Shown one piece after another: positions 35,232 through 36,143 of a stretch of DNA of 36,143 nt. Made by a program: the position numbers and the translations under genes. The notes under the pieces are model-generated. The model had not been told where the DNA came from. It worked only from the letters and a program-made list of their open reading frames with translations, and searched no databases. Position 1 is the stretch's first letter. Each line of letters opens with the position of its first letter. Source of the stretch: Candidatus Paralactobacillus gallistercoris (GTDB lineage: Bacteria; Bacillota; Bacilli; Lactobacillales; Lactobacillaceae); NCBI GenBank assembly GCA_018883675.1, contig JAHLFS010000058.1, positions 1-36,143 of the forward strand, read 5' to 3'.

Positions 35232-35242
35232 GGCTTTAAATT

Positions 35243-36064
35243 ATGATTATTTCACATGATCAACTAAAAAAGTTACAACAAGTTGAATTACAAGCTTTAA
35301 TTAAATTCGATCAAATATGTCGTAAATATGATATTCCTTATACTTTATTTGGTGGTACTTTAATTGGAGCAGTTCGCCATCATGGCTTTATTCCGTGGGA
35401 TGATGATGTTGATGTATTATTAACACGGCAAAATTTTGAAAAATTACGTCGTATTCCCGCTCAAGAATGGGGCGATGATTACTTTTATCAATCGCATTAT
35501 ACCGATCATAATTACCGTTATTCTTATGATAAGTTACGCGTTAATCATACTTATTTTGGTGAAGAAGCATTAATTGGCACTGGTATTAAAAATAACGGTG
35601 TTTTTGTTGATATTTTTCCTGCTGATAAAGTTTCTAAAGATTATCGTTATCAACTACAAGTGATTGAATTTATGATATGTCGGTTATTATTTATGGCTAA
35701 ATACATTAATATTAATTATCGACATGGTTTTGAAAAAAAAGTCGCTCAGCTTATTCGAGTGCTTTTTAAAGGGATTAGTTTGGATAAGTTTTATCAATTT
35801 AACGAAAAGCTAATTCAAAAATATGATAATAGTAATTTTAAGTATTATTGTTCCTTTGATAGTTTCAATATAAAAAATGAAGTTTATCCTGAAAAATTTT
35901 TAACGGAATTAGAATATACTGATTTTGAAGGACATCAATTTTTAATTTCTAAGCATTACGATGCTATGCTTAAAGAAGGTTATGGTAATTATATGCAATT
36001 ACCACCTAAAGAAAAGCAAGTAAATAAGCATGAAGTTACAGCATTAAAATTGACAAAAGATTAA
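35243..36064 (+). CDS. LicD-family nucleotidyl/phosphotransferase
   Basis: 273-residue member of the LicD family (PF04991), which transfers phosphocholine or other phospho-substituents to surface glycans. Typical N-terminal pattern: a helix LKKLQQVELQALIKFDQIC, then YTLFGGTLIGAVRHHGFIPWDDDVDV with the nucleotidyltransferase-type G-G-T and DDDVD motif (about residues 37-58). In the EPS locus it probably decorates the repeat unit; the group added is unknown. No choline uptake or activation genes (licA-C) are in the window. A terminator follows directly. Confidence 0.88.
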   Translation: MIISHDQLKKLQQVELQALIKFDQICRKYDIPYTLFGGTLIGAVRHHGFIPWDDDVDVLLTRQNFEKLRRIPAQEWGDDYFYQSHYTDHNYRYSYDKLRVNHTYFGEEALIGTGIKNNGVFVDIFPADKVSKDYRYQLQVIEFMICRLLFMAKYININYRHGFEKKVAQLIRVLFKGISLDKFYQFNEKLIQKYDNSNFKYYCSFDSFNIKNEVYPEKFLTELEYTDFEGHQFLISKHYDAMLKEGYGNYMQLPPKEKQVNKHEVTALKLTKD

Positions 36065-36068
36065 AATT

Positions 36069-36093
36069 AAAGTGCCTAGTAGGCACTTTTTTG
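36069..36093 (+). terminator. Terminator after the LicD gene, inside the EPS locus
   Basis: Stem AAAGTGCC / GGCACTTT with loop TAGTA, followed by four more T. Short but clear; it may reduce rather than abolish readthrough into the next gene. Confidence 0.8.
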
Positions 36094-36110
36094 TTATTGA
36101 GGTGAATTAT

Positions 36111-36143
36111 ATGAAAGTTAGTGTAATTGTAGCTGCATATAAT
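36111..36143 (+). CDS. Glycosyltransferase family 2, N-terminal 11 codons only
   Basis: ATG at 36111 follows GAGGTG by 6 bases and encodes MKVSVIVAAYN, the standard first beta strand of GT2 transferases. The gene runs off the window, so the EPS locus continues to the right. Confidence 0.75.
   Translation, partial: MKVSVIVAAYN

Noticed and set aside
1-36143. Insertion sequence, integrated element, CRISPR array or defence system
   Set aside because: No transposase, integrase, terminal repeats, spacer arrays or nuclease/helicase defence genes were found among the ORFs.

Overview
The window looks like chromosomal DNA of a low-GC Gram-positive bacterium in the Lactobacillaceae; the genus cannot be fixed from this sequence. 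Supporting signs are the yvcK-whiA-clpP neighbourhood with a CtsR operator, a MurE of the lactobacillus type next to an aspartate racemase, strong AGGAGG-type ribosome binding sites, many short hairpin-plus-T terminators shared by convergent genes, tRNAs without an encoded CCA end, and a CpsC/CpsD/CpsB-type exopolysaccharide (EPS) locus. No transposase, integrase, phage structural gene, CRISPR array or defence system was seen.

Layout. (1) 1-1087: 3' part of a repeat-rich wall hydrolase with a phage-lysin-like amidase domain. (2) 1096-3991: clpP with its own CtsR-controlled promoter, tRNA-Arg(CCG), and a yvcK-whiA operon. (3) 4064-6366: a minus-strand operon of a protein tyrosine phosphatase, a GreA-family factor and an alpha/beta hydrolase, divergent from prs. 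(4) 6468-9896: a divergent Prs paralogue, then murE-racD. (5) 9920-12910: a frameshifted GntR/UTRA regulator followed by nagA and galM. (6) 12915-18590: pepF, a secreted SH3/NlpC-P60 wall hydrolase, a TetR regulator divergent from a metallophosphoesterase, tRNA-Tyr and an EamA transporter. (7) 18601-22774: a glutaminase gene lying between two GadC-type antiporter genes, probably a glutamine-dependent acid-resistance module. (8) 22879-26174: rpsL-rpsG-fusA. (9) 26219-window end: an EPS/capsule locus with chain-length/kinase/phosphatase regulators, a sugar epimerase, a priming transferase, several glycosyltransferases, an EpsG-type polymerase and a LicD-family protein. It runs off the right edge.

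How the genes work together. Several blocks concern the cell envelope: MurE and RacD supply peptidoglycan precursors, NagA recycles amino-sugar phosphates, two hydrolases remodel the wall, and the EPS locus builds surface polysaccharide under a tyrosine-kinase/phosphatase pair. The glutaminase/antiporter block and CtsR-controlled clpP are stress functions.

Most notable points: the two-antiporter glutaminase module, in which only one antiporter has a long His/acid-rich C-terminal tail; a Prs that lacks the DKRRP catalytic loop; a glycosyltransferase gene broken at a run of six G, which one base would repair; and a nagA-linked regulator gene broken by a one-base loss. I did not find a clearly new biological system. 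Ortholog names rest on recognised motifs and remembered family sequences, not on any search.
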